A DNA stretch of 21,471 nt from JAIVGZ01 sp964552205 (GTDB lineage: Bacteria > Pseudomonadota > Gammaproteobacteria > Natronospirales > JAIVGZ01): positions 1 through 21,471 of the forward strand of contig CAZKFT010000033.1 in the NCBI GenBank assembly GCA_964552205.1. Reading direction: 5' to 3'. Position 1 is the first letter of the stretch, and every line of letters begins with the position of its first letter. A model generated the notes under the pieces. The model saw only the letters and a list, made by a program, of their open reading frames with translations. It did not search any database and was not told the origin of the DNA. Below are positions 1-8,079 of this stretch, piece by piece. The position numbers and the translations under genes are program-made.

Positions 1-357
1 CAAGAAAAACCCTCACCCGGTCTTCAAGCACGACCTACCCCAGGTCGTCGATTTCATCGCTCGTCAACAGAGAGTCGATATGGAGAGATGGGACGATCCT
101 TGCCACAATTACGTCGTGTCCCAGAAGATCATTTTATTGATAACTTTTGCAAGACAGCTGAGAAGAATCATCACGGTATGAATATGATTACGGATTATCA
201 TGCTGGTCTTGAAACAACAGAAAAAAAGACTGGCAGAAGAGCCATTGTGCAGGGACTGGTGATGATGAAAAAGAGACGAGAGGAAGACGAAGAAACTCTC
301 TTTGGTCTCAAATGGGAAAATCCTCATGCACCCCGAAATTTGTTTGTACGACAATAA
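1..357 (+). CDS. 3' end of an unidentified gene, possibly spliced
   Basis: The window opens inside a plus-strand gene. From base 2 a frame with good codon character is open to about base 175 (it contains NPHPVFKHDLPQVVDFIARQ) and then meets an in-frame TGA right after a GTATGA donor-like site at 176. From about 229 a different frame is open to TAA at 355-357 and ends APRNLFVRQ. Removing 176-228 (53 nt, GTATGA...AAAAG) joins the two in phase. Removing 176-220 is also possible and ends earlier, as ...EEPLCRDW. A single unspliced frame (1 mod 3) runs through the whole segment, but its first third has the look of out-of-frame sequence. No domain is recognised. The stop lies 7 bases from the stop of the convergent next gene. 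Confidence 0.4.
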   Translation, partial: QEKPSPGLQARPTPGRRFHRSSTESRYGEMGRSLPQLRRVPEDHFIDNFCKTAEKNHHGMNMITDYHAGLETTEKKTGRRAIVQGLVMMKKRREEDEETLFGLKWENPHAPRNLFVRQ

Positions 358-368
358 GAATGTTTATT
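353..368. terminator. Palindrome holding both stop codons of a convergent pair
   Basis: AATAA (353-357) and TTATT (364-368) form a 5-bp inverted repeat around a 6-base loop. The plus gene's stop TAA (355-357) and the minus gene's stop (364-366) lie in the two arms. On the minus strand the arm is part of AATAAA (368-363). It could serve as a two-way transcript end. Confidence 0.45.
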
Positions 369-1572
369 CAAACGGGTTTTCAAAGTCAATTTGTGATTCA
401 GCGACAGGAAGAGGACTCTTGTGTGGTTCATGAGTGCTTTTCTTATCCAAGTTGAGAGAGAGAGAGTTTTCGGGGACGGGAGGCAAGGGTGTGCCAGTTT
501 CGCGAGCAATAAATTCGAGAAGGGTCTTTTTGGAGGAAGGAAGGAGAATGGGTTCGTTGCTAATATGAGGCGTTTCCAAGGACATGGTCACACTCTTTTT
601 TTTCGTCAAAGCTGAACTAGTCTTATTTTTGGGAGGAGTTGTTTTCTTTGTTGGAACGGGTGATGTTGTTTTCTTTGGGAGAGGTGAAGTTTTGGATATT
701 TTGGGTGGAGTTGATTTCTTTGCTGTTTCTTTCTTGACGGGAAGTTCTTCCTCTTCTTCATCCGTGTCTTCTCTGTGGGAAGAGAGTTTTCGATTGTCCG
801 TCTTTTTACGTGGAGCGATGTTGCCTGTAACTTCTTCCTCTGGAGAGATCTTTTTTTGTGCGGAAATTTTTTTGGTGGCAGTTTTCTTTTCGACAGGTTC
901 GGCGGGAGGGATGGGAGATTTTTTCTTGATCGATTCTCGTGGAGGAAAGTGGTCAAATTGAGACAATTGTGTGTTTCGAATAATGAATTTGTTCTTTTCG
1001 GAAGATTGCTGTACTTTGGTGAGAGACATGAGATTAATAAATTGAGTGAGGCTGTCGCTCAGAGTTTCATGAATGATGTTTCGAAACTCGGCGAGATTCT
1101 TTTCATTGGTCTCAAAGCGGTCGTACTGGAAGAACAAATAGGTCTTTTCTTGAAGTCTCTTGGCGACCATGCGATAGATTTGGTGCACGAATTTCTCTAC
1201 CGAGATTTCTTTCAGCATTATTTCATTATCCTCAGTATTTCGATAGATACTCAACTCTGCAACGCGTCCTTTGAGGAGAGTGAAAATGAGCCCTTCAAGA
1301 TCGGGGTAAGAATCCCGAAGATATTGGACTTCGCACTGCAAATCCAAAAGAGACATGTGCTCGACTTTTCCGAGCCATTCTCGAAATTTGACACTGAGTT
1401 CTTCATAAAACTCTTTTGATCTGGTATTTGAATGGGTGCTACGCAAGATTTGCACATTGTGTTTCCAGAGATCGCGAAAATAGTCTTCAATGACAGGTGT
1501 GAAAAGCAGTTTATACTGCCTTTCCCATTTGTCCGCCGACTTTAGTAAAATCTCGGAATCGTAAGAAGACAT
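364..1572 (-). CDS. Hypothetical protein with Lys/Pro/Thr-rich tail
   Basis: 402 residues starting at ATG 1572. Residues 1 to about 195 are mixed alpha-helical and look like a folded domain. A central stretch (VEKFVHQIYRMVAKRLQEK, then TYLFFQYDRF) resembles, from memory, a conserved pattern in uncharacterised giant-virus proteins; I treat that as weak. Residues about 205-370 are low-complexity and very rich in Lys, Pro, Thr and Ser with short acidic patches, as in a disordered, nucleic-acid-binding or heavily modified tail. The protein ends in a short acidic segment (SQIDFENPFE). The stop codon is embedded in AATAAA. It is divergent from the acidic protein at 1696 across 123 bases. Function unknown. 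Confidence 0.8.
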   Translation of the reverse strand: MSSYDSEILLKSADKWERQYKLLFTPVIEDYFRDLWKHNVQILRSTHSNTRSKEFYEELSVKFREWLGKVEHMSLLDLQCEVQYLRDSYPDLEGLIFTLLKGRVAELSIYRNTEDNEIMLKEISVEKFVHQIYRMVAKRLQEKTYLFFQYDRFETNEKNLAEFRNIIHETLSDSLTQFINLMSLTKVQQSSEKNKFIIRNTQLSQFDHFPPRESIKKKSPIPPAEPVEKKTATKKISAQKKISPEEEVTGNIAPRKKTDNRKLSSHREDTDEEEEELPVKKETAKKSTPPKISKTSPLPKKTTSPVPTKKTTPPKNKTSSALTKKKSVTMSLETPHISNEPILLPSSKKTLLEFIARETGTPLPPVPENSLSLNLDKKSTHEPHKSPLPVAESQIDFENPFE

Positions 1573-1695
1573 GATCGCCTGTTGCTACTGTCTTTGCAAG
1601 ATTTTTTTACACTTGATTGCAACGTCTCTTTCAGAAATGAAGTTGCGCACAGAAAATGGTATATTTTTCAATTTTAATAGTTGAAAGAAAGCACG

Positions 1696-2922
1696 ATGCC
1701 AGGCAAACTCCGAAATTCTGAAGGACGAAGAGTCACTGTTGAAGAAGACGACGAGAGTGAAGATCTCATCGAAACGGAAGACACCGGGACTGAAGATGAC
1801 GAGGAAGAGGAAATGGAAGACAGCCAAGATGGTGATTATGAAGAGGAATTTGCCGAGGATCAAGAAATGCTCGAAATTGAGGAATATAAAGCCTTGTCAA
1901 CTCAAGATTTGGTTGTCCTCTTGAAAAATTACATTGACAACTTGAAAGTGCAAGTCGAGTCTGCCTATGCCGACCGCAAGAAATACAATCCTCCCCCCAA
2001 AAAGAACACGGATGATTCGCGTTGTATCTATGCCATGGAATCGGATTATCCCAAACTTTTATGGCTTTTTGAAGAACTCTCCACCTTACCTGCCGAGGAC
2101 AGCAACCGCGGTCGTATCATTTATATGATCGATCAAGTCCTCAAACCTCTTCAAGAATCTGTCCACGAAAGCCATCAAAACAAAAGCTTTGACCCAACCC
2201 TTGTATTATCTCCCTTGGTCAAAGGATTAGACTATTGCTTATCCGACATCTCGATGAATTTCTTGATGAATTTCTCTTTAAACATTGACGAAGAAGAAGA
2301 GGACGAAGAAGAGGAGGAAGAAGAAGAGGAAGAACAAGATGATCTGGAGGTGGTTGATATGGAAGAGGACGAGGAAGAAGAGGAAGAAGAAGGACCCAAT
2401 GAAGTGTTTGATATATTATTGACTGATTTGGTCGAAACGGAAGCCGAGTCAGAAATCGAGGCAGCTGAATTACAGGGTTCGGTGTATGCTGCGTTTAAAA
2501 ACTTTTTTGGCGATTTTACCTCCTATTTGGAACGAATTGGTGTCAAGACCTCTTCTGACTTGATTCAAAATGGCGATTCGGGAATGTATATGTCCCTGTT
2601 GATGGTCAACCAACTCTTCCAATGCTTTCATAAGGCTCTCGAACATATGAAAAACAAGCCCGAGAAAAAGTTGAATCGCAAACGCTGTGTTTACTTGTTC
2701 CGAACTGTCAAGATTTTGAGAGAAGAAATTACGACAGAGACTCAAAAATCCTACTTGAACTTGTTGGCTTCCCGTATGGAAAATATGTTGAACGTAATTG
2801 AGTGCGACAAAATTCTTGAAGAATACGTGGATTGGAAACTTATTGAAGTGGAACGTGTCAAAGAAAAGTTCAGCCGTAATCCTGCAACGAAACGCACCTA
2901 CTCCTCAACAAGCCGACATTGA
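1696..2922 (+). CDS. Hypothetical acidic protein
   Basis: 408 residues from ATG 1696. Two strongly acidic regions are visible: about residues 15-65, and about 195-235, which has runs of up to ten Glu. Between and after them are helical, conventional-looking segments (LSTQDLVVLLKNYIDNLKVQ; the C-terminal third is rich in Leu and Lys), ending in a basic tail (NPATKRTYSSTSRH). Poly-acidic tracts of this kind occur in histone chaperones and other binders of basic proteins, but no chaperone family is recognised, so function is open. It converges on the zinc-ribbon gene with only 4 bases between stops. The 5' flank carries TTTTAATAG, also seen just before the start of the phosphodiesterase gene. 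Confidence 0.8.
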   Translation: MPGKLRNSEGRRVTVEEDDESEDLIETEDTGTEDDEEEEMEDSQDGDYEEEFAEDQEMLEIEEYKALSTQDLVVLLKNYIDNLKVQVESAYADRKKYNPPPKKNTDDSRCIYAMESDYPKLLWLFEELSTLPAEDSNRGRIIYMIDQVLKPLQESVHESHQNKSFDPTLVLSPLVKGLDYCLSDISMNFLMNFSLNIDEEEEDEEEEEEEEEEQDDLEVVDMEEDEEEEEEEGPNEVFDILLTDLVETEAESEIEAAELQGSVYAAFKNFFGDFTSYLERIGVKTSSDLIQNGDSGMYMSLLMVNQLFQCFHKALEHMKNKPEKKLNRKRCVYLFRTVKILREEITTETQKSYLNLLASRMENMLNVIECDKILEEYVDWKLIEVERVKEKFSRNPATKRTYSSTSRH

Positions 2923-2926
2923 TCAT

Positions 2927-3502
2927 TTATTCTCGGCATGCTGCACAAAAATAAACGAGTACATCTTCACACTCTTGAGTTATTTGATCTGACGGTGTTG
3001 CTTGCTCGCACGAAGTGCAACGGTAGTAGAGTTCAGGGTGTACAGAGGCAAGAGGAAAGTGTGCAATCCATGTGCTACTTTCTTTTGGGTGTGAATAACC
3101 CAAGTCAAACGTCTGTCGAAAAGCATGGCTATAGACGGGTGGAACATGGCGAACTGGGTCGAATAATAAAATAGGGGATGTGTCAGGAATGAGCATTTTT
3201 TTGAGGGTTGTGCGATAGATCTCAAAAGCAGCTGGGTCTTCTAACAGGGCCATCGCTCTCAGTTTTCGTTTAATATGTGGTTTTTTCTTGGGCAAAGAGA
3301 CAGGGGGTTCTTGAGTCCCTTCCTCTCCAAGCTCTTTCTTTACAAGATTTTGGATCTTGCTTGATTCGGCCATACTTTCGAGTCGATCATGTTCATAGTT
3401 TTTGAGCTGGGAAATAGAGGTGCTTTGTTGTTCATTTTTGTTTAGTTTGGCAAGAAACCGATGATCTCGGGCTGTAAAATTATTTTGGCCGCGTTGTTTC
3501 AT
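2927..3502 (-). CDS. Hypothetical protein with C-terminal zinc ribbon
   Basis: 191 residues from ATG 3502. Residues 1-90 are basic and probably partly disordered (KKKPHIKRKLRAMALL). The last 30 residues carry two Cys pairs, C162-x2-C165 and C186-x2-C189, a four-cysteine zinc-ribbon arrangement like those of viral and cellular transcription factors. I cannot assign a family. The stop lies inside AATAAA (2931-2926). Its start codon sits in the palindrome CATG (3500-3503), so the divergent plus-strand gene can start at ATG 3501 in an overlapping start. A role in transcription is only a guess from the zinc ribbon. Confidence 0.8.
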   Translation of the reverse strand: MKQRGQNNFTARDHRFLAKLNKNEQQSTSISQLKNYEHDRLESMAESSKIQNLVKKELGEEGTQEPPVSLPKKKPHIKRKLRAMALLEDPAAFEIYRTTLKKMLIPDTSPILLFDPVRHVPPVYSHAFRQTFDLGYSHPKESSTWIAHFPLASVHPELYYRCTSCEQATPSDQITQECEDVLVYFCAACRE

Positions 3503-3873
3503 GGTGGTGAAAAAGAACTACTTCCTATTTCAAGACGCTAAGATGGTGTAATCTTTCTTAGCGCCTTGGAGTAGGAAATAGAAAAAGGGGGGTTTGGTTG
3601 CCATAGTGATGGCCGTTTTGTGGGTAACCCGGCACATTTCTCGCCAACCCCCCGGAAATCGAGAAAGCTTCCATACATCCAAGTCTCCTTTTCCTAAAAT
3701 ACATAAATCAATAGACAAACCAACGGGGTAAGAAAGGTGTAAGCGTCAAGTGACAGCAATCCCATATTTAAATTTGTTCTAGACGAATCAGGAACCAAAG
3801 GAGAAGACGAGAAGAAAAAAGGAGGCAGCGGGGAGAAGGGGAAGGAAAGAAGAGGGAGAAAGATGATGCTTAA
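3501..3873 (+). CDS. Probable small basic spliced gene (model uncertain)
   Basis: No single frame fits this stretch, but splicing gives a coherent gene. Preferred model: exons 3501-3545, 3575-3682, 3715-3749 and 3783-3873, with introns of 29, 32 and 33 nt (GTGTAA...AGTAG, GTCTCC...AATAG, GTGACA...TCTAG); 279 bases, 92 residues. The product starts MVVKKNYFLFQDAKM, is Gly/Ser/Pro-rich in the middle and ends in a very basic tail (KRIRNQRRRREEKRRQRGEG), suggesting nuclear or nucleic-acid binding. A competing model uses introns 3546-3581 and 3735-3763, gives another frame and ends ...KNARYGTR with TAG at 3894-3896. I prefer the first because its last two introns are T/A-rich like the well-supported ones. 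Function unknown. Minus-strand open frames here look weaker. Confidence 0.45.
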
Positions 3874-4051
3874 AAATGCGAGATATGGCACTCGATAGAT
3901 CCCATCAGGCTTTGGACTTTTGCTTTCTATCTCTTATTAAAAACAAAAAAATAAAATTGCTCAACTTGACTTCTTTTTTGGAAATGAGAAAAATAAAGAG
4001 GCACGTCTGCATTTCTTGTAAAAATCATGACCGTTTTTAATAGTGGACACG
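3874..4051. other. Gap upstream of phosphodiesterase gene
   Basis: 178 bases, AT-rich towards the right. It may hold the phosphodiesterase promoter (TTTTTAATAG at 4034-4043). A short frame from ATG 3984 (MRKIKRHVCIS) could join the phosphodiesterase in phase if 4018-4043 (26 nt, GTAAAA...AATAG) were an intron. That would be the shortest intron in the window and is unproven. Confidence 0.35.
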
Positions 4052-5732
4052 ATGAGGTTTTGGCTTTTCGTTACTATTTTCTTGGTCGTTTTGGCTTTGT
4101 TGATTCTCTTGTTCATCATTTCAATTGGTTATGATGAAGAGATTGTTGACAAACACTTTTCTCCGAAACGTCACAAGAACAAGGAAATACAAGAGCAAAA
4201 GGTTTCTGTGACCTATTTTCTTATCGATGGGCTGAGCAATGAAGTATTTCTCAAACTTTTGAATCAAGGCGAGCTGCCCAACATAAAGCAATTAATGGAT
4301 CAAGGCTTGTACTATGAAAATTGTGTGTCTTCCTTTCCAACAGTCACTGGATATGGCTACTATCCTTTTATTACTGGGCACGATGCAACAAAGTCGGGTA
4401 TTATGGGATTGCGTTGGATCTCACGGTTTCCTCGGAAGATTAATCGTGCTCTTGGCAAGCGAAATTATATTGGACAAACTGCAAGACAAATGAGTGATGA
4501 TCTGGATCCTTATCCTCCGACTGTGTTTGAACTGTGCAAGGATGATTATAGTTGGTCCATTCAATCCTATGCCAGCCGCGGCGTGAAGAAATCTGTGCTC
4601 AAAAAAGTAGACTATACCAAAACAAAGATTTGTAATTTGATTGGTTACGACGGGATCAACAAATGGAAAGAATATGAAAGTATGATTATGAAAACATCCA
4701 TCGATGAACTTTTAAAACACAAAACTAGAATCCAATGGATAACGCTAACGAGCACAGACGGTTCTTCTCATTACCATGGGTTCAAAGAAGATATCTATTC
4801 TGGTTTTTTGAAGCACATTGACACGTTAATTGGAGATTATGTAAAAGCTTCCAAAAAATTGAACGAGAAAAGAATCTTCTGTGTTATCTCTGATCACGGT
4901 ATAGAAGACGTTAAAAAGAATATTGTTCTTGGGACTGAAATGGCCCAGAAATATGGATTTAGTAGTTATATTAATGGTGGTGTCTTTTATTTCAAAAGGA
5001 AATTGAGCAATGGATTTCATTCGTTCAAGAACTACAATTTATTGTCCTCTGTTCACGGAAATGGATGTGCTTCTATTCATATTCGACCTCTTCACAAAAA
5101 GTGGAAAGAACGGACTACCTATTCTGAATTAACTCACTATCGTCTTGCGAGCGGAAAAGAAATCGACGTGATTCAAGCAATGGTAGAGATTGAAGGTGTA
5201 GAGTTTGTGATGGTTCGTGGTGAAGAACCCAACACTGTAGAAATTCATTGTCTTGTTGGTGTTGCAACCATACATTCCAATAAGGAAGGTTATTACACTT
5301 ATTCTCTGAAAAGTGGTATCGATCCATTGGGCTATCCACAATCTCTCTTTAACGTTCCTCTCCACGACCAAGTCTGGCTTGAGAAGACCATTGATTTCAA
5401 ATATCCCTATGCACCACCAAGGTTATGGAACTATGTCAACAACCCTTCTGGAAACGCAGGAGATTTGGTTGTAACGTCCCTTCCTCATTATGATTTTGAC
5501 CTCTTTAATTTTGCAACCCATGGGGGTATTCGAAGAGATCATAGTGTGGTTCCGATGATTGGTAGATTTCGTTTTTGAATTCCTCATCTCTCAAGTTTCT
5601 GGTTACGGGGTCGATCCCGGTCAAGTCCGAAAGGCCGTTCGAAGTGAGGATTTGGGGGCTACGATTCTTGATGTCTTGGGTCAAGACCCTTCCTCTGTCT
5701 CTGGTCAAGTGTTCTCTCTCAAAAAAATGTGA
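4052..5732 (+). CDS. Membrane-anchored type I phosphodiesterase / nucleotide pyrophosphatase-like enzyme
   Basis: Exons 4052-5561 and 5596-5732 give 548 residues. Residues 4-26 form an N-terminal signal anchor, so the catalytic domain should be lumenal or external. The fold is the alkaline phosphatase superfamily, NPP/type I phosphodiesterase branch: metal ligand D59 (FLIDG), Thr nucleophile T97 (SFPTVTG), TDGSSHYHGF, VISDHG and ATHGG supply the remaining metal ligands. Without splicing the frame stops at 5578, just after VVPMIG. Removing the 34-nt intron restores the usual family ending (VVPMIVSGYGVDPGQ ... ATILDVLGQDPSSVSG). Such enzymes cleave phosphodiester or pyrophosphate bonds in nucleotides or lipids; the substrate cannot be read here. 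It converges on JmjC with 9 bases between stops. A 5' extension from ATG 3984 via a 26-nt intron is possible. Confidence 0.88.
5562..5595 (+). other. Intron, 34 nt, phosphodiesterase gene
   Basis: GTAGAT...TCAAG, phase 1, contains the in-frame TGA at 5576-5578. Splicing joins PMI to VSGYG and restores the conserved C-terminal superfamily segment. Confidence 0.85.
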
Positions 5733-5741
5733 ACAAAAGAT

Positions 5742-7476
5742 TCAAGATTGTTTATAATAAATATCAAAAAAGTGGGGAGGAAGAAGAGACATCTTTTTGG
5801 GGGGCCATTGGGTTGGGAGGTCTCGTTCGCCTGACTGAATCAAGCCTCTGTGCGAGTTGTACTGTTCGGAAATGGTTCTACAGAAACGACCAATGATTTC
5901 ATGACGAGTCAGAAAGTTTAAGGTCTTGTTGGCTCTCTTTGGCAGGTGGTGTTTGTAAAAGTGTTGAAAAAAGGTCTGAGCATAGAGCAGAGTTTCGTGC
6001 TGCCAAGGAGCTCGTTGAGCAAAGTCAATCTTCAAATATGATTCTATTTGCATCGCCACCACTTCGGCAAAACAGTCAATCATTGGCATTCCATGTTGGT
6101 TTAGTTCAACGTCAATTTGGTGATAATACATGGACAGCGGTAGATACTCTTCCAAAATAAAATTGCCAGCAATCACACAGGCGTCCCAGCTTGTGACCAC
6201 TTCGTGAATGAAACCAGGCACGATTACCACGGATTCTCCTTTTGCCACAGTTTGAGAGAAGGCACCCTCGAACGGTTTGCCTTCGCCAAATGACTGTCCA
6301 TTGGCAACCTTTTCGCGATAAATCTCCAAATTGTTCTTGGTGGGTGGTGCAAACCGGAACTCTTTGACACCAGACTGCACTTGGTACCAGGCCTACTCTT
6401 GTGAGCCAAGAGAGAAAAAAGATAAGACCGCTGTTCCAGCAAAATCAATATGAAGGCCTGTTTTTGCGATTTCACCTTCTCGTTTTTTGGTGGAAGCTCC
6501 ATTGAGCGAGAGAATGATATAAAGATGAGCTTTGTTGATGGGTATGTTTTCTTTTGGGTCGGCTCTTTCCATTTTCTGAGTGTAAGCGTGAAGCACATCT
6601 GTTTTGACAAGATCGGGCATTCGAATTCTTTCCGTCAATGGTTTGACGTCAGAAATCTGCAACACATAAACCAAAAAAAAATAATTCAACCTCGCTAATA
6701 CGGTGGTAGCAAAGTCCTTTTCGGTTTTTGGCTTGAATCTGATCAAGAGGGATGTTGGGTTGATTCGATTGGAACAACACATAATCACTTCCTGCACCGT
6801 AAGAAAAAAAGACAAGATAACAACCCATAATCTCCATAATATCGGAGAAAGATTCGAGGTCGGTGTAGAATCCAGACAAAAACCCAGTCAGATGAAGAGG
6901 AGCTCGAGCTTGTAAAAAGTCTTGGCGTTTGATATGGCTCGCCAAGAAAGAATGATTGAAAGATTCCTCTAGTTGACTTTTCACTTTTTGTAATTCTTGA
7001 AGAGTCTTTTCGAGCTTTTCTTTGAGTTCATGAGTGTCTTCTTCTGACGGGCTCGTTTCTTTTGGTTTTTTGATGGGTGAAGGACTTGAAAGAATTTCAG
7101 CAAGGTCTGGTTTTCGTTTCGAGTAACACCGAAGAGAATTCTCGTTTCTTGGTCGATGATAGTGAAGAAAAAAGACTTGATAGATAAATCTCCATTTGCA
7201 CCGTTGTAATTTTAATTCGTTTTGTTTTCGATAAGCGTATTGAAACAACTTTTCGTCTTCTTGATTGAAATGTAATCGATCCTTAAAATCTGTTCTTTCT
7301 TCTTTCAGTAGGCAAATTGTTTGGAAACGAGGAATTGAGAAGATGTCAATTTCTTTGGCAGACAACTCTTCAAATTTATCAATCAACTCTGAATTTTGTA
7401 AATTGAATCAAACAAAACAAAAACCTTGAGCTGAATGCCACTGATCATAAAACTCTTGAATTTCTTGAGACAACAT
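5742..7476 (-). CDS. JmjC-domain dioxygenase, KDM2/JHDM1-like, five exons
   Basis: Exons 7476-7425, 7388-6825, 6791-6691, 6656-6429 and 6392-5742 total 1596 bases, 531 residues. JmjC enzymes use Fe(II) and 2-oxoglutarate to hydroxylate or demethylate proteins, typically histone lysines in the nucleus. The iron triad is complete: H308 and D310 (LHIDFAGTA) and H378 (PGFIHEVVTSWD). The 2-oxoglutarate contacts T305 (AKTGLHIDF) and K325 (SGVKEFRFAPPT) also match. Residues about 190-400 follow KDM2A/B in order: IMGSDYVL, ISDVKPLTERIRMPDLV, HIDFAGTAAWYQV, APPT, CVIAGNFI. The N-terminal 150 residues hold a charged coiled coil (EEDTHELKEKLEKTLQELQK) and no recognised zinc finger. None of the four introns can be retained without losing a stop-free frame except intron 2. 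The histone target is inferred, not shown. Confidence 0.9.
6393..6428 (-). other. Intron 4 of JmjC gene, 36 nt
   Basis: GTCTTA...AGTAG, phase 0. The in-frame TAG is the last triplet of the intron. Splicing makes HIDFAGTAAWYQVQSG, the JmjC core, so this is one of the safest calls. Confidence 0.92.
6657..6690 (-). other. Intron 3 of JmjC gene, 34 nt
   Basis: GTTGAA...TGCAG, phase 0, with a long T run. The unspliced frame stops at a TGA just beyond it. Splicing gives HRISEISDVKPLTERIRMPD. Confidence 0.82.
6792..6824 (-). other. Intron 2 of JmjC gene, 33 nt, stop-free and in frame
   Basis: GTTGTT...TGCAG, phase 1. Its length is a multiple of three and it has no stop, so the unspliced frame stays open. 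Removal gives IMEIMGSDYVL, matching the KDM2 pattern LVGSDRVL. Confidence 0.72.
7389..7424 (-). other. Intron 1 of JmjC gene, 36 nt
   Basis: GTTTTT...TTCAG, phase 1, T-rich, contains an in-frame TGA. It joins MLSQEIQEFYDQWHSAQ to ELIDKFEELSAKEID. Confidence 0.8.
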
Positions 7477-7509
7477 CGCAAATCAAAGAAAAATGTTTTG
7501 ATCTCACAA

Positions 7510-7539
7510 CGACCACTTGATGGTCGGACGCGGGCGACC
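7510..7539. repeat. Inverted GACC/GGTC repeats in the JmjC upstream gap
   Basis: CGACCA (7510-7515), TGGTCG (7521-7526) and CGACC (7535-7539) give two alternative short hairpins in the 86-base gap between the JmjC start and the end of the GNAT gene. Could be an operator-like site; small enough to be chance. Confidence 0.3.
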
Positions 7540-7562
7540 ACAAAAAAATTTCGGGCATATAT

Positions 7563-7982
7563 TTATTTGACCAGGAGACGACCGAATGGGGCTATTTGTT
7601 GGTAGCACTGTCTTTTTAGAATCAAATCTTCCATTTCTTCACTGGTGATTGGACATACTGCAAACCGAACGCACGCATGTCTTGATTTCGCTTCCAACAT
7701 GGAAACAATACTGGAAGCAAATCCCTTTCGACGAGAATTTTCTGGTATGAAAACCGTCTTTAAGATGATACACTTTTCACTTTGTTCAAAGAAATACGAT
7801 GGTAACTTCATGGATCGCAACAGGATCGTTGGGAATGGTTTGCAAATCAAGTTCCCCAGTTCTACATCCACATAAATACTACTTTCGTCCTCTTCATTTC
7901 CAAATTGAAAATTCTCCAAGAGTTGAGGATCCCAAGATTGGATAGCTTGTTCCAAGTCACAGAGTTCCAAGGGGCCTTGCAT
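7563..7982 (-). CDS. GNAT-like N-acetyltransferase
   Basis: 139 residues from ATG 7982, which follows CTTATAAA. The acetyl-CoA loop of GNAT enzymes is visible as RRKGFA (84-89) in LKTVFIPENSRRKGFASSIV, preceded by the expected hydrophobic beta strand and followed by a helix (SIVSMLEAKS) and a beta strand (CVRFAVCPI). That is the canonical beta4-loop-alpha3 core, so transfer of an acetyl group to an amine is likely; the substrate is unknown. The frame is open upstream to ATG 8081, which would add 33 basic residues and use the palindrome CATG shared with the divergent gene, so the longer start is not excluded. The stop is inside AATAAA (7567-7562). It lies directly upstream of JmjC on the same strand. 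Confidence 0.7.
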   Translation of the reverse strand: MQGPLELCDLEQAIQSWDPQLLENFQFGNEEDESSIYVDVELGNLICKPFPTILLRSMKLPSYFFEQSEKCIILKTVFIPENSRRKGFASSIVSMLEAKSRHACVRFAVCPITSEEMEDLILKRQCYQQIAPFGRLLVK

Positions 7983-8079
7983 TTTATAAGATTTGTGTAA
8001 AGTTTTACTTGAAATGGTGCGCTTTGAGCCCTGATCGCAGATATTTTTTAAAACTAGTTTTATTTTTGTTTTCAGAAAC

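Noticed and set aside
1585..1863. Minus-strand hydrophobic frame of about 92 codons opposite the acidic protein
   Set aside because: Complement of Glu/Asp-rich codons gives Phe/Leu/Val runs; it overlaps a well-supported gene start.
3587..3653. Branched RNA-like fold: GGGGGGTT paired with AACCCCCC, with two inner hairpins, resembling a tRNA
   Set aside because: No T-loop, D-loop or anticodon arm on either strand; it lies in the probable spliced gene and can be chance pairing of G/C runs.
3530..3891. Two overlapping minus-strand open frames of about 62 and 65 codons
   Set aside because: One starts at GTG and is a run of Leu/Phe/Pro/Ser complementary to a purine-rich tract; the plus-strand spliced reading has better coding character. 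Not excluded.
3984..4051. Upstream exon for the phosphodiesterase via a 26-nt intron
   Set aside because: In phase, but shorter than all supported introns, and it places residues before a good signal anchor that already has its own ATG.
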